NCBI RefSeq assembly: GCF_021398735.1
Contig: NZ_CP090349.1
Coordinates: 998,501-1,062,500 of the forward strand
From: Methylobacterium oryzae
Lineage (GTDB): Bacteria > Pseudomonadota > Alphaproteobacteria > Rhizobiales > Beijerinckiaceae
Length of the DNA: 64,000 nucleotides
Direction: 5' to 3'
Shown in pieces: positions 27,280 to 36,275 of this stretch. The position numbers were made by a program, and so were the translations under genes. The notes below the pieces were generated by a model. The model was not told where the DNA came from. It saw only the letters and a list, made by a program, of their open reading frames with translations, and searched no databases. The stretch's first letter is position 1. Every line of letters starts with the position of its first letter.

Positions 27280-27960
27280 ATGATCGCCACGCTTCCCTCG
27301 GCCTGGAGCCGCCTGCGCCGGATCGTTCTCTCGCGAATCCTCCTCGCCGTCGTGGCGATCGCGCCCCTCGCGGCCTGCCAGACCCGTCCGGTCCAGGTCG
27401 CCCAGGATGACGAGGCGGCGTGGTACGTCGGCAGCAAGCCCGACAAGCCCTTCGACATTCCGCTGGTCGACACCCAGCGCCTCGATCCGAAGTACCGCCG
27501 CCAGCAGGTGAGCTACAACGGCCCCGAGCAGCCGGGGACGATCGTGGTCGACATCGACAAGCGGCAGCTCGTCCTGGTCCAGGCCGACGGCACGGCGATG
27601 CAGTACGGTGTCGGCGTCGGCAAGGCCGGCTTCTCCTGGAAGGGCGAGGCGCGGGTCGGGCGCAAGGGCGTCTGGCCGGACTGGAGCCCGACCGTCACGA
27701 TGGTCTCGCTGCATCCCGACCTGCCGCGCACCCGCAAGGGCGGCCTCGACAATCCCCTCGGCGCGCGCGCCCTCTACCTCTACCAGGGCAACCGCGACAT
27801 CCTGTTCCGCATTCACGGCACCAACGAGCCCTGGAGCATCGGCGAGCAGATGTCGTCGGGCTGCGTTCGGATGCTGAACGAGGATATCGCCGACCTGTAT
27901 GAGCGCGTGCCGGTGGGCACCCGCGTGCTCATCAAGCGCAACGGCAAGTACCGGACCTGA
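27280..27960 (+). CDS. L,D-transpeptidase (YkuD domain), lipoprotein
   Basis: A 226-residue protein with a lipoprotein signal ending LAAC (lipid-modified C33) and a YkuD catalytic domain. The active site reads RIHGTNEPWSIGEQMSSGCVRM with H179 and nucleophile C195. Such enzymes make 3-3 cross-links in peptidoglycan or anchor outer-membrane proteins to it. The ATG follows an AGGA site. Confidence 0.9.
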   Translation: MIATLPSAWSRLRRIVLSRILLAVVAIAPLAACQTRPVQVAQDDEAAWYVGSKPDKPFDIPLVDTQRLDPKYRRQQVSYNGPEQPGTIVVDIDKRQLVLVQADGTAMQYGVGVGKAGFSWKGEARVGRKGVWPDWSPTVTMVSLHPDLPRTRKGGLDNPLGARALYLYQGNRDILFRIHGTNEPWSIGEQMSSGCVRMLNEDIADLYERVPVGTRVLIKRNGKYRT

Positions 27961-27987
27961 GCGGGCGAGGCGCGGATTCCTGACCGG

Positions 27988-28281
27988 TCAGCCGGCCGGC
28001 GTCCCCGCGGCGGACGCGTCGCGGACCTCGCCGGAGACCCGCTTTGCGAGCCGGTCCAGAGCCGCTCGATCCAGATCACCCCGATCCGGGCCGCCGGGGG
28101 CCGCGGCCGGCTCGCCCGGTCGACCGTCCGGCCCCATGCCGTCGCTGGCCAGCACCGCGGCGGTGGTCAGGCCCGGACTGGTCCGGTCCGTCGGCCGCTC
28201 CGGGCCGATCGAGAGGCCGGCCCAGACGAGGAGAGCCGCGCACAGGGCCAGGCTGGCCAGCAGGGTCTTGAGAAAGGTCAT
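27988..28281 (-). CDS. Unknown anchored protein, probably leaderless stress gene
   Basis: A 97-residue protein of unknown function. Residues 3-25 form a signal anchor (FLKTLLASLALCAALLVWAG). The rest is polar with a Pro/Gly-rich linker and a C-terminal amphipathic helix (LDRAALDRLAKRVSGEV). An EcfG-type promoter (N17 spacing) ends only 7 bases before the ATG and no Shine-Dalgarno is present, so the mRNA would start at or next to the start codon. Confidence 0.62.
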   Translation of the reverse strand: MTFLKTLLASLALCAALLVWAGLSIGPERPTDRTSPGLTTAAVLASDGMGPDGRPGEPAAAPGGPDRGDLDRAALDRLAKRVSGEVRDASAAGTPAG

Positions 28282-28288
28282 GTTTCAT

Positions 28289-28314
28289 AACGAGCGGCTC
28301 CGGGCCGTCGTTCC
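28289..28314 (-). promoter_or_regulatory. EcfG-type promoter, probably giving a leaderless mRNA
   Basis: On the minus strand: GGAAC at 28314-28310, 17 bases, CGTT at 28292-28289. The ATG begins at 28281, where transcription would be expected to begin. Confidence 0.62.
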
Positions 28315-28492
28315 GTTGCCAAGCTTCGCTCCGACGGGCGGAACGCTTTGGCAACCACGGCGGTCGAAACTCGGCATCGCGCTCGCGAGGCCGATTCGGT
28401 CACCCGGCAAATTCGCCACATTGGCCGGGCACCGTCGCGGCCTCGACGCCCCCGTCACCAGCTGACTCGCCACGCGCGTGGACATTCCCGCT

Positions 28493-28996
28493 ATGATCAG
28501 ACCGATGCTCGCCCTGCTCCTCCTCTGCGGCCCCGCGGCCGCGGCCGGGACGGTCAGCGGCCCCGCGACCGTGATCGACGGTGACACGATCGAGGTGCAG
28601 GGCACGCGTATCAACCTCTACGGTATCGACGCCCCCGAGACCGCGCAGCGCTGCGAGACCGCCAATGGCCAGGAGTATCGCTGCGGCAGCAAGGCCGCGC
28701 AGGCCCTGCGCGCGCGGATCGGCGGCGGCGCGGTCACGTGCGAGCGGCGGGAGGGCGGCGTGCCCGGTCGCGTCACCGGGATCTGCCACGTCCACGGTGA
28801 GGACCTGTCCGCCTGGATGGTCGGGCAGGGCCTGGCGCTGGCCAACCGTCAAGTGACGGCTCCCTATATCCGCCAGGAGGGCCACGCCTGGGCGACCCGC
28901 CGCGGCATCTGGGCCGGCACCTTCGAGAAGCCGGCCGACTGGCGCCAGGACCGGCGCCGAGTCGAGGCCGCGGCCGGCACGAGCGCGGCCGACTAG
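28493..28996 (+). CDS. Staphylococcal-nuclease-like (SNase) exported protein
   Basis: About 167 residues with a signal peptide (residues 1-18) and an SNase/thermonuclease fold: VIDGDTIEV, NLYGIDAPETAQRC and the C-terminal helix ATRRGIWAGTFEKPADWR. The catalytic arginine and glutamate of the family are recognisable in the DAPE segment. It is probably a secreted or periplasmic nuclease. A GTG at 28478 is an alternative start; the ATG places the signal peptide normally. Confidence 0.82.
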   Translation: MIRPMLALLLLCGPAAAAGTVSGPATVIDGDTIEVQGTRINLYGIDAPETAQRCETANGQEYRCGSKAAQALRARIGGGAVTCERREGGVPGRVTGICHVHGEDLSAWMVGQGLALANRQVTAPYIRQEGHAWATRRGIWAGTFEKPADWRQDRRRVEAAAGTSAAD

Positions 28997-29009
28997 CCGC
29001 TCCGGCGGC

Positions 29010-30128
29010 TCAGGCCGTCGCGTCCTGTCCCTCGGTGAATTCCCGCCAGAGGAGGACCAGGGCGGCCATCACGGCCGGCCCTAGGAACAGGCCGAGGAGC
29101 CCGAAGGTCTCGACGCCGCCGAGGATGCCGAGGAGCACCCACAGGAAGGGCAGCTTGGTCGTGCCGCCGATCAGCGCCGGGCGAATGAAGTGGTCGGCCA
29201 CGAAAGTCACGACGAGGCCCGCCGCCGCCACCACGAGAGCCGCCGTCACCGACCCGGCCGCCACCAGGAGGAGCGCCGCGATCGCGATGGCCACGGCGGC
29301 GCCGAACGGGATCATCGCCGCCACCGCCGTGAAGGCGCCGAGCAGGACCGGGTGGGGCACGCCCGCGAAGTGGTAGACGATCCCGAGCACGAAGCCCTCG
29401 CCGAGGCCGACCAGCACCAGCCCGTCGACCGTGCCGTGCACGGAGGCCACCATCTGGCGGGCGACGCGCTCGCCGCGCGGCCCGAACAGCCGGTGGCAGG
29501 CGGTGAGCGACTGGTCCCGCACCGTCCGCCAGTCGCGGAACAGGAAGAACAGCGCCACGAGGCTGAAGCCGAACAGGACGATGCGGTGCAGCACCTCGCG
29601 GCCGACATTGCGGGAGGCCCCGAGCACCGAGTGGTTCTCGAACCGGCGCAGCAGGTCGGAGCCCGCCTGCGCGTGGCCGAGATTGTCGTTCCACCACGCG
29701 GTCGCCTGCGCGGCGCCGTAGGGCAGGTGCTGCAGGAATTCCGGCGCCGGCACCCCGTTCGCCTCGGCGTTCCGAACGAACTCGGCCACGTCGTGGGCCT
29801 CGCGGGCGGCCTGGATGCCGAGGATCGCGAGCGGCGCCAGGAAGACCAGCGCCACGGCCGCGGTCATCAGCGTGGGCAGGAGGATGTTGTGCTTGCCCGG
29901 CGGGAAACGGTGCTCGAGCCGCTGGTAGACAGGCCAGAGGGCGATCGCCAGGACCACCGCCCAGGCGAGCGCCGGCAGGAACTCGTGCAGGATCCAGAGG
30001 CCGAGCGCCGTCAGGGTCAGGACCAGCAGGACCCGGGCCGCTCCCTGGGAGCGCGCGCGCTCCTGCGGCGGCAGGGGCGGCGTCTCGACGCGCGCCGGCG
30101 GGGCGGCGGGCTTGGTGATCGGTGGCAT
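29010..30128 (-). CDS. AI-2E/PerM family transporter-like membrane protein
   Basis: A 372-residue polytopic membrane protein with about eight helices and the family C-terminal motifs FGAAVAIAI, ADHFIRPALIGGTTKLPFLWVLLGILGGVETFGLLGLFLGPAV. Members export small molecules or ions, including autoinducer-2 (TqsA) and Na+/H+ exchangers. The substrate is not predictable. It is single on its strand, convergent with the nuclease gene. Confidence 0.87.
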   Translation of the reverse strand: MPPITKPAAPPARVETPPLPPQERARSQGAARVLLVLTLTALGLWILHEFLPALAWAVVLAIALWPVYQRLEHRFPPGKHNILLPTLMTAAVALVFLAPLAILGIQAAREAHDVAEFVRNAEANGVPAPEFLQHLPYGAAQATAWWNDNLGHAQAGSDLLRRFENHSVLGASRNVGREVLHRIVLFGFSLVALFFLFRDWRTVRDQSLTACHRLFGPRGERVARQMVASVHGTVDGLVLVGLGEGFVLGIVYHFAGVPHPVLLGAFTAVAAMIPFGAAVAIAIAALLLVAAGSVTAALVVAAAGLVVTFVADHFIRPALIGGTTKLPFLWVLLGILGGVETFGLLGLFLGPAVMAALVLLWREFTEGQDATA

Positions 30129-30406
30129 CCGTCTGGTCTCCTGAGGACGCGCCTCGTCTCGCCGTCAAGCTAGGGCCGGCGCGGCCGGAGCGTACGCGCG
30201 TCCCCGCACCCGGCGGCGCACGCCTGTGGACAGGCGCTGAAACGCCGGGGAAGCGCCGCGGTTGCCGCTTCTGACACCCTCGTGTAGAGGTCGCCGCCAT
30301 TCGACCGGGCCGCGTTCCAGGCCCCGTCCACGCGTCGGGCGGCCGCCCGGGCGGCGAGGGGGCTCCCGCACGACCGATCCGGAACTCGAACAGCCCGCGA
30401 GAAGAC

Positions 30407-30715
30407 ATGTCCGACGAGCCCGCCCACGGCAGCGCCACCTTCGAGCGCGTGGCCGACATCATTGCCGAGACCGCCGACATCCCGCGGGACAAGATCACGC
30501 CCGAGAGTCACGCCATCGACGACCTCGGCATCGACAGCCTCGCCTTCCTCGACATCGCCTTCGCGGTCGACAAGGCCTTCGGGATCAAGCTGCCACTCGA
30601 GCGGTGGACCCAGGAGGTCAACGAGGGCAAGGTCCCGGCCGAGGAGTACTTCGTCCTCAAGAACCTGTGCGCGCGCATCGACGGCCTCGTGGCCGAGAAG
30701 GCCGCCAAGGTCTGA
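30407..30715 (+). CDS. acpXL: Acyl carrier protein AcpXL
   Basis: A 102-residue carrier protein close to rhizobial Acp[13 protein letters not shown], phosphopantetheine serine in [15 protein letters not shown], then the AcpXL-specific [22 protein letters not shown]. AcpXL carries the very-long-chain hydroxy fatty acid that is transferred to lipid A. It starts a three-gene operon with a dehydratase and a ketosynthase-like protein. The 278 bases before it (30129-30406) hold its promoter but no gene. Confidence 0.94.
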   Translation: MSDEPAHGSATFERVADIIAETADIPRDKITPESHAIDDLGIDSLAFLDIAFAVDKAFGIKLPLERWTQEVNEGKVPAEEYFVLKNLCARIDGLVAEKAAKV

Positions 30716-30737
30716 ACCGAGGCCGATCCGACCCGTC

Positions 30738-31217
30738 ATGCGCCTCGAATACTTCGAGATGATCGACTCCGTGCGGCTCCTCGACAGGGCCGCCGGCCGC
30801 ATCGAGGCGCTCGCCCGGGTGCCGATGGCGAGCCCGGTCTTCGAGGGCCACTTCCCCGGCCACCCCCTCGTGCCGGGTGTGCTCCTGACCGAGACGATGG
30901 CCCAGGCCTCCGGGTACCTCGTGCTCGCCCATCTCGACTTCGCCCGGATGCCGTTCCTCACCGGGGTCGACAAGGCGCGCTTCCGGTCCTTCGTCGGGCC
31001 CGGCGCGGACCTCCTCGTCACGGCCACCCTCGAGCACGACGGCTCGGGCTACGCGGTGACCAAGGCGGCGATCAGCCACGACGGCAAGGCGCTGTGCGAC
31101 GCGGAACTCCGCTTCCGCACCATGCCGTTCCCGGACGGACTCGACGCGCCGATGCGCGAGCGCGCGCGGACCATCGGCCTGTTCCCCGATCCGGCTCCGG
31201 CCGAACGCGAGCCCTGA
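30738..31217 (+). CDS. FabZ-like 3-hydroxyacyl-ACP dehydratase (FabZXL-like)
   Basis: A 159-residue hot-dog-fold protein with the FabZ catalytic pattern FEGHFPGHPLVPGVLLTETMAQASGYL (catalytic histidine in the first GHFPGHP, glutamate in TETMAQ). It would remove water from 3-hydroxyacyl-AcpXL during very-long-chain fatty acid elongation. It lies 22 bases after acpXL, as in the rhizobial acpXL-fabZXL cluster. Confidence 0.88.
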   Translation: MRLEYFEMIDSVRLLDRAAGRIEALARVPMASPVFEGHFPGHPLVPGVLLTETMAQASGYLVLAHLDFARMPFLTGVDKARFRSFVGPGADLLVTATLEHDGSGYAVTKAAISHDGKALCDAELRFRTMPFPDGLDAPMRERARTIGLFPDPAPAEREP

Positions 31218-31235
31218 GCCAGCCATGAGCCAGCC

Positions 31236-32375
31236 ATGAGCCGCCCCGTCGTCGTCACCGGCCTCGGCCTCGTCTCCTGCGCGGGCGAGGGCATTGACGC
31301 CCACCTGGCCGCCCTCGCCGATGAGGCGGCCCCGCGCACCGACAGCGAGACCTTCGCGCCCTATCCGGTCCATCCGGCCCCGGCGATCGTCTGGGACGGC
31401 CAGATCCCCAAGCGCAGCGACCAGCGCCAGATGGAGGCGTGGCAGCGGCTCGGCGTCTACGCCGCCGGCCTCGCCCTCGACGCGGCGGGCGTGAAGGACG
31501 ACGCCGCCTTCAAGCAGGCGCTCCACCTCGTCGTGGCCGCGGGCGGCGGCGAGCGCGACTACGCGGCGGACGGAGCGATCCTGACCGGCCTGCGCGACGC
31601 CGCCGATCCGGGCGCCTACCTGAACGAGCGGCTCCAGAACGATCTCCGCCCGACCCTGTTCCTCGCCCAGCTCTCGAACCTGCTCGCCGGCAACATCGCC
31701 ATCGTGCACGGGGTGACGGGCGCCTCGCGCACGTTCATGGGCGAGGAATCCGCCGGGGTCGACGCCCTGCGGATCGCCCAGGCACGGGTGGCGTCGGGCC
31801 AGATCGACGCGATCCTGGTCGGCGGCTCCTACAGCGCCGAGCGGCCGGACGTTCTGGTGATCCACGAGATGGGCGGCTACCTCGCCCGCGACGCCTACCG
31901 CCCGGTCTTCGCGCGGGGCGAGTCCGGTGGCGGGGCGGGCGGGTTCATCCTCGGGAGTTGCGCGGCCTTCCTGATGCTCGAATCCGCCGCCCACGCCGCG
32001 GCGCGCGGCGCCCGCGCCCTGGCCCGGCTGGAGCCGGTGGCGAGCGATCGGACCCGGCGCGCGCCGGGCAGTGTCGCCGGCAGCCTCGAGACGCTCTGGC
32101 GACAGGCCGGCCTCTCGGCTCCCGACACCGTCCTCTCCGGCGCTACCGGGGTGGCCCCGATCACCGCGGAGGAGCGGGACGCGCTGGCGCGGCTCGCACC
32201 GGGCGCGCGCCGGCGCGCCCTCGGGGACGTGATCGGGCACGGACTCGAAGTGGCGGCGCCGTTCGGGGCGGCCCTCGCCGCCGCCCTCGTCGCCGCCGGC
32301 GGTGCGCGCGAGGTCGCCGTGACGGCCGTCGGCCACCGGCGCGGCGAAGGGATCCTGCGCCTCGTCCCGGCCTGA
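31236..32375 (+). CDS. Beta-ketoacyl-ACP synthase-like protein lacking catalytic residues (FabF2XL-like)
   Basis: A 379-residue thiolase-fold protein that starts VVVTGLGLVSCAGEG like FabF. At the nucleophile elbow it reads GVTGASRTFMGEE, with S164 or a neighbour where cysteine is expected. The first active-site histidine motif (NAHGT in FabF) is replaced by SGATG. The second (GHGLEVAAP) is kept. It may be a non-condensing partner that shapes chain length in a heterodimer, as chain-length factors do in polyketide synthases. A partner ketosynthase (FabF1XL), alcohol dehydrogenase and LpxXL, normally adjacent, are absent here. An 11-base tandem duplication (TGAGCCAGCCA) precedes the start. Confidence 0.82.
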   Translation: MSRPVVVTGLGLVSCAGEGIDAHLAALADEAAPRTDSETFAPYPVHPAPAIVWDGQIPKRSDQRQMEAWQRLGVYAAGLALDAAGVKDDAAFKQALHLVVAAGGGERDYAADGAILTGLRDAADPGAYLNERLQNDLRPTLFLAQLSNLLAGNIAIVHGVTGASRTFMGEESAGVDALRIAQARVASGQIDAILVGGSYSAERPDVLVIHEMGGYLARDAYRPVFARGESGGGAGGFILGSCAAFLMLESAAHAAARGARALARLEPVASDRTRRAPGSVAGSLETLWRQAGLSAPDTVLSGATGVAPITAEERDALARLAPGARRRALGDVIGHGLEVAAPFGAALAAALVAAGGAREVAVTAVGHRRGEGILRLVPA

Positions 32376-32746
32376 GCGAACCCGCGTCACGGGGCCCATG
32401 TCGGCCGCGTCCGATCGTCCGGTCGGCAGCACAGCTTTCGCGCGGACGCGCCGTATTGAAATCCCTTATCCCGTTGTTCAAGCGACCGTTCCGGCGCCGC
32501 TCAACCGGAATTTCCGGAAAGAGTTTCCCGCATCGCTCCGGCGCTGGCCGAGGGAAATATTTCTCTGCGCTTGCCAAAGAACCGCCGGCGGTCTACTTCT
32601 ACCGCATCGGCACGTGTCCGGATATCTTGGACCGTTACGCCTTCGCAGGGCGGTTCTGACTTTCCTATCGCTATCGGTCGATGCCGGCGCCCCCTCGTTC
32701 GGGCGGGTGCCATCTCTCACTATGCCTGCGAAGATCAAGGACTTCC
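32376..32746. other. Long leader/intergenic region before the cold-shock gene
   Basis: 371 bases without a gene, less GC-rich than the flanks. It includes the palindrome CCGGAATTTCCGG (32505-32517). Long structured leaders are usual for cold-shock genes, so much of this may be transcribed. I could not place the promoter with confidence. Confidence 0.45.
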
Positions 32747-32956
32747 ATGAGCACCGGAACCGTCAAGTGGTTCAACGAGACCAAGGGCTACGGCTTCATC
32801 CAGCCGGATGACGGCGGCAAGGACGTGTTCGTCCACATCTCGGCCGTCGAGCGCGCCGGCCTGCGCGGCCTGAACGAGGGCCAGAAGGTCACGTACGAGC
32901 TGGAGACCGACCGTCGCAGCGGCAAGCAGTCCGCCGGTCAGCTCCAGACGGCCTGA
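32747..32956 (+). CDS. Cold-shock domain protein (CspA family)
   Basis: A 69-residue single cold-shock domain: [32 protein letters not shown], with both RNA-binding motifs (KGYGFI = RNP1, VFVHI = RNP2). It is an RNA chaperone that melts structure in mRNA. It has its own terminator (32980-33005) and a long leader upstream. Confidence 0.95.
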   Translation: MSTGTVKWFNETKGYGFIQPDDGGKDVFVHISAVERAGLRGLNEGQKVTYELETDRRSGKQSAGQLQTA

Positions 32957-32979
32957 TCGTCGTCCTCAGCGTTTCTCCG

Positions 32980-33005
32980 GAAGCCGCTCCTCTGGGAGCG
33001 GCTTC
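32980..33005 (+). terminator. Terminator after the cold-shock gene
   Basis: An 11-bp perfect stem (32980-32990 with 32995-33005) and loop TCTG, followed by TTCGT. A ten-base C homopolymer run lies shortly after, near 33031-33040. Confidence 0.75.
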
Positions 33006-33083
33006 TTCGTATCTGCCATCGTGTTTCTAACCCCCCCCCCTCTGCGGGTGACGGCCTTCGCCGCATCCGATCCAGGAGTGTCT

Positions 33084-33452
33084 GTGAGCTTTTTGAACAA
33101 GCAGGGTGTCGCCGATCGCCTCGAGACTGCCGCCAAGGCGCGCTCCGAGATGCTGGCCCGGTTCCGGGCCCGCCCGTCCGCCGACGACCCGGCCGTCCTC
33201 GCCCGCCAATCCGCCCGCCGCGCTGTGGTCGATGCCCGCGAAGTCCGCGCTGCCGAGCGCGCCGCCCAGCGTCAGGCCGAGATCGAGCGCGCCGCCGCCC
33301 TCGCCGAGGCGGAACGCCTCGCCGAGATCGAGCGCAAGCACGCCGAGCAGCTGGCCGCCCAGGAGCGCGCCAAGGCCCTGCAGGCCGAGCAGAAGGCCCA
33401 GCGCGACGCGCGCTATCTCGCCCGCAAGGCGAAGGCTCAGAAGAAGCGCTGA
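33084..33452 (+). CDS. DUF6481-type charged helical protein
   Basis: A 122-residue protein, almost entirely Ala/Arg/Glu/Lys helix with heptad character from about residue 40 to the end (AERAAQRQAEIERAAALAEAE), ending in a Lys-rich tail. It resembles small alphaproteobacterial proteins that follow cold-shock genes (DUF6481). GTG at 33084 is chosen because of the AGGAG site at the right distance. Function unknown. Confidence 0.72.
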   Translation: MSFLNKQGVADRLETAAKARSEMLARFRARPSADDPAVLARQSARRAVVDAREVRAAERAAQRQAEIERAAALAEAERLAEIERKHAEQLAAQERAKALQAEQKAQRDARYLARKAKAQKKR

Positions 33453-33489
33453 GGCGCGTTCCGCAGCGATGCCCGTCCAGGAGCTCGGC

Positions 33490-33690
33490 ATGTCCCACAA
33501 GTTCAAGGTCGGCGAGCGCGTCTGCCGGTCCCGCCTGGGCATCCCGGGCGAGACGGGCGAGGCCGAGGTGTTCGAGATCCTGCGGCTGATGCCGGCGGAT
33601 CAGACCGGCGAGCCGAGCTATCGGATCCGGACGAAGACCGGCGAGCGGGCGATCCGCGAGGGTGATCTCGTCGCCGCCCCGCAGGCCTGA
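33490..33690 (+). CDS. Small conserved hypothetical protein
   Basis: A 66-residue protein, MSHKFKVGERVCRSRLGIPG, then EVFEILRLMPADQTGEPSYRIRTKTGERAIREGDLV. The pattern looks like a small SH3-like or beta-barrel fold found in many alphaproteobacteria. The ATG at 33490 is preferred to 33469 because AGGAG precedes it by eight bases. Function unknown. Confidence 0.68.
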   Translation: MSHKFKVGERVCRSRLGIPGETGEAEVFEILRLMPADQTGEPSYRIRTKTGERAIREGDLVAAPQA

Positions 33691-33700
33691 TCCGGACGCC

Positions 33701-34189
33701 TCAGAGCGTCCGGAACATCACCAGCGCGTCGACCGGCCCGAGCGTCGGGTGCCGGAAGGCGCCCGGCAGCCGGCCGACCACGTCGAAGCCGAAGCTCTCC
33801 CAGAGCCGGACGGCCCGGGCGTTGGTGCTCACCACGAAGTTGAACTGCATCGCCGCGAAGCCCCGCGCCCGCGCCCGATCGAGGGCGTGCGCGCACATGG
33901 CCCGCGCGACCCCGCGGCCGAGGGTGGCCGCTCCCGTCATGAAGCCGCAATTGGCGACATGGGCGCCCCCGCCAGCCTGGTTCGCGCGCAGGTAGTACGT
34001 GCCGAGCACCGTCCCTGCCTGCTCGGCCACGAAGGTCTCGCGGTCGGGGCCGGTCCAGTACGCGAGGGCCTCGGCCTCGCCGAGGTCGCGGTCCAGCGCG
34101 TAGGTCTCACCGGCCCGGATGGTCGGCACGATGATGCCGGTGATGGCCGCGTGGTCGGCCGCCTGCGCGGCCCGGATATGCAGACTCAC
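33701..34189 (-). CDS. GNAT-family N-acetyltransferase
   Basis: A 162-residue acetyltransferase with the acetyl-CoA loop [13 protein letters not shown] and C-terminal [30 protein letters not shown]. The GTG start overlaps the NAD kinase stop by four bases, so it is translationally coupled. The substrate is unknown. Confidence 0.85.
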   Translation of the reverse strand: MSLHIRAAQAADHAAITGIIVPTIRAGETYALDRDLGEAEALAYWTGPDRETFVAEQAGTVLGTYYLRANQAGGGAHVANCGFMTGAATLGRGVARAMCAHALDRARARGFAAMQFNFVVSTNARAVRLWESFGFDVVGRLPGAFRHPTLGPVDALVMFRTL

Positions 34190-34953
34190 CCGAATTGCTC
34201 CCGCAGGATGCGCTCGTCGAGGCTGTGGCCGGGATCGTGCAGCAGCACGAGCTCGGTGGCGCGGTCGAGGGACGTCTCCACCGTGCAGACCCGGCGGAAC
34301 TCCGTGTGGTCGGCCACCGCCGCGACCGGGCGGTGCGGGGCGTCGAGGACGTCGATCCGGATCCGGGCGTAGTCCGGCAGAAGTGCGCCGCGCCAGCGCC
34401 GGGGGCGGAAGGCCGAGATCGGTGTCAGCGCCAGAAGCTTGGCGTCGAGCGGTAGGATCGGTCCCCCGACCGACAGGTTGTAGGCCGTGGAGCCCGCCGC
34501 GGTGGCGACGAGCACGCCGTCGGCGATCAGCAGGTCGAGCCGGACATTGCCGTCGACGGCGATCTTCAGCTTGGCGGTCTGGTGGGTCTGGCGCAGCAGG
34601 TAGACCTCGTTGATCGCCCGCGCCCGGTGGGATCGGCCCTCCGTGTCGAGCACGTCCATCACGAGCGGGTGGATGACGCTGCGCTGGGCGTTCTCCAGAT
34701 GCTCCAGGAGGTCGTCGTCGCGGAACTCGTTCATCAGGAAGCCGACCGTGCCGCGGTTCATCCCGTAGATCGGCTTCGGGTGGTCCATGAAGCGGTGCAG
34801 CACCTGGAGCATCAGGCCGTCACCGCCCAGGGCCACGACGACGTCGGCCTCCTCGGGCGGGACGTGGTCGTAGCGCCGCATCAGGGCGGCCGCGGCCTCG
34901 CGGGCGTAGCCGGTCGGGCTCGCCACGAAGGCGATCTTCTGGAAACGCGGCAT
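34186..34953 (-). CDS. nadK: NAD kinase
   Basis: A 255-residue enzyme that phosphorylates NAD+ to NADP+. The diagnostic GGDGLML motif and the [11 protein letters not shown] segment are present, with the glycine-rich [17 protein letters not shown] stretch that binds NAD. First gene of a two-gene leftward unit with the acetyltransferase. It is of the usual alphaproteobacterial length. 34954-35096 has no gene. Confidence 0.94.
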   Translation of the reverse strand: MPRFQKIAFVASPTGYAREAAAALMRRYDHVPPEEADVVVALGGDGLMLQVLHRFMDHPKPIYGMNRGTVGFLMNEFRDDDLLEHLENAQRSVIHPLVMDVLDTEGRSHRARAINEVYLLRQTHQTAKLKIAVDGNVRLDLLIADGVLVATAAGSTAYNLSVGGPILPLDAKLLALTPISAFRPRRWRGALLPDYARIRIDVLDAPHRPVAAVADHTEFRRVCTVETSLDRATELVLLHDPGHSLDERILREQFG

Positions 34954-35096
34954 GGATCAGGCGCAGCCGCGCAGGCGCGTCGGGATCGCCTCAGGGTTCA
35001 CGTCACGGCTCCAGTCTGACGAGCGAACCGCCCGGTTGACGTCCTTGCCCGGCATGCGCCTCACTCCGCGAGCACACGCGCAATTGGAGGCATAGC

Positions 35097-35462
35097 ATGG
35101 AGCGTCCGCTCCTCGTCTACACCACCTTTCCCGACCTCGCCTCGGCGCTGAACATCGGCGAGGCGCTGGTCCGCGAGCGACTCATCGCCTGCATCAACGT
35201 GCTGCCGGGCATGCAGTCCGTCTACAGCTGGAAGGGTGCGGTGGAGCGCGGTGCCGAGGTCGCAGCCATCCTCAAGAGCCGCGAAGGTCTGGCCGACGCG
35301 CTGGCGGTCGCGCTGAAGGCCCGCCACCCCTACGACACGCCGATCATCCTGCATCTGCCGGTCGCCGGGGCGGACGCCGACACGGCCGCCTGGATCCTGG
35401 CGGAGACGCAGCCCGGTGAGCCGTATCAAGCGACATCCGGAACTGACCTCTTCGCGTCATGA
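35097..35462 (+). pseudogene. cutA: cutA with its 3' end replaced by an IS21 element
   Basis: A CutA1-type divalent-ion tolerance protein (VYTTFPDLASALNIGEALVRERLIACINVLPGMQSVYSWKGAVERGAEVAAILKS). An IS21 element begins at 35424, so the last codons are no longer cutA: the frame reads into the insertion and ends after 121 residues with a foreign 12-residue tail. The original ending (FENGTQAD) is found beyond the element at 37649-37675 and would give a 117-residue protein. CutA trimer core residues are retained, so the fusion might still fold. It is therefore disrupted but possibly functional. Confidence 0.88.
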
Positions 35463-35492
35463 GGATCTGACCCCCATGCTAATTTCCCACGC

Positions 35493-36275
35493 CTAGACGG
35501 GTGTGGGTTGGGGGACCGCAGCCGCCTTTTGCAGGAGGCCGCTGCGACGCTTCTCACGAAGCCGGTAGCTGTCGCCGCGGATGGTGACGACGTGGCTGTG
35601 GTGCAGCAGCCGATCGAGGATCGCGGTGGCCACCACCGCATCGCCGAACACGCTCCCCCACTCGCCTACCGCTCGGTTCGACGTCACCAGCATCGCGCCC
35701 CGCTCGTAGCGGCGGCTGACGAGCTGGAAGAACAGATGCGCGGCATCCGGCTCGAACGGCAGATAGCCGAGCTCGTCGATGATCAGCAGTTTCGGCTTGG
35801 CGTAGTGCGTCAGCCGCTCCTCCAACCGACCCTCAGCATGCGCCTTGGCCAGCTGCGCCACGAGCGTCGTGGCCGGGGTGAACAGCACGCCATAGCCGGC
35901 CACAATCGCCGCGCGCCCGATCGCCACCGCCAAGTGCGTCTTGCCCACGCCGGGCGGCCCGAGGAACAGCACCGCCTCGCCATTGGCGATGAAGCGGCCG
36001 GTGGCGAGTTCACGGATCTGCGCCTTGTCCAGCGAGGGTTGGGCGCCGAAGTCGAAGCCGGTCAGGTCCCGCACGAAGGGGAAGCGAGCCAGACCAAAGG
36101 CCATGTCGATGCGGCGCTGGTCACGCCGAGCGACCTCACGCTCGCAGAACAGGGTCAGCGCCTCACGGATCGTCAGCTCGCCCCGGCCGGCCTCGTCGAT
36201 CAGGCTATCGAGCTGATCGCGCATGGCCGTCAGCTTCAGGCGGTCGAGCAGCAGGGTGAGGTGGTCATGGTCCAT
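35493..36275 (-). CDS. istB: IS21 helper ATPase IstB
   Basis: A 260-residue AAA+ ATPase (DnaA/DnaC-like) with Walker A GPPGVGKTHLAVAIG and Walker B LLIIDELGYLPFEPDAAHLFFQLVSRRY. It stimulates and targets transposition by IstA. ATG start shares a base with the IstA stop. Confidence 0.95.
   Translation of the reverse strand: MDHDHLTLLLDRLKLTAMRDQLDSLIDEAGRGELTIREALTLFCEREVARRDQRRIDMAFGLARFPFVRDLTGFDFGAQPSLDKAQIRELATGRFIANGEAVLFLGPPGVGKTHLAVAIGRAAIVAGYGVLFTPATTLVAQLAKAHAEGRLEERLTHYAKPKLLIIDELGYLPFEPDAAHLFFQLVSRRYERGAMLVTSNRAVGEWGSVFGDAVVATAILDRLLHHSHVVTIRGDSYRLREKRRSGLLQKAAAVPQPTPV

Noticed and set aside
28340..28364. GGAAC-N16-CGGT before the nuclease gene
   Set aside because: Mismatch in the -10 core; no supporting context.
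30234..30261. GCAAC-N16-CGTT on the minus strand before the AI-2E-type gene
   Set aside because: Mismatch in the -35, and about 100 bases from the gene. Not distinguishable from chance.
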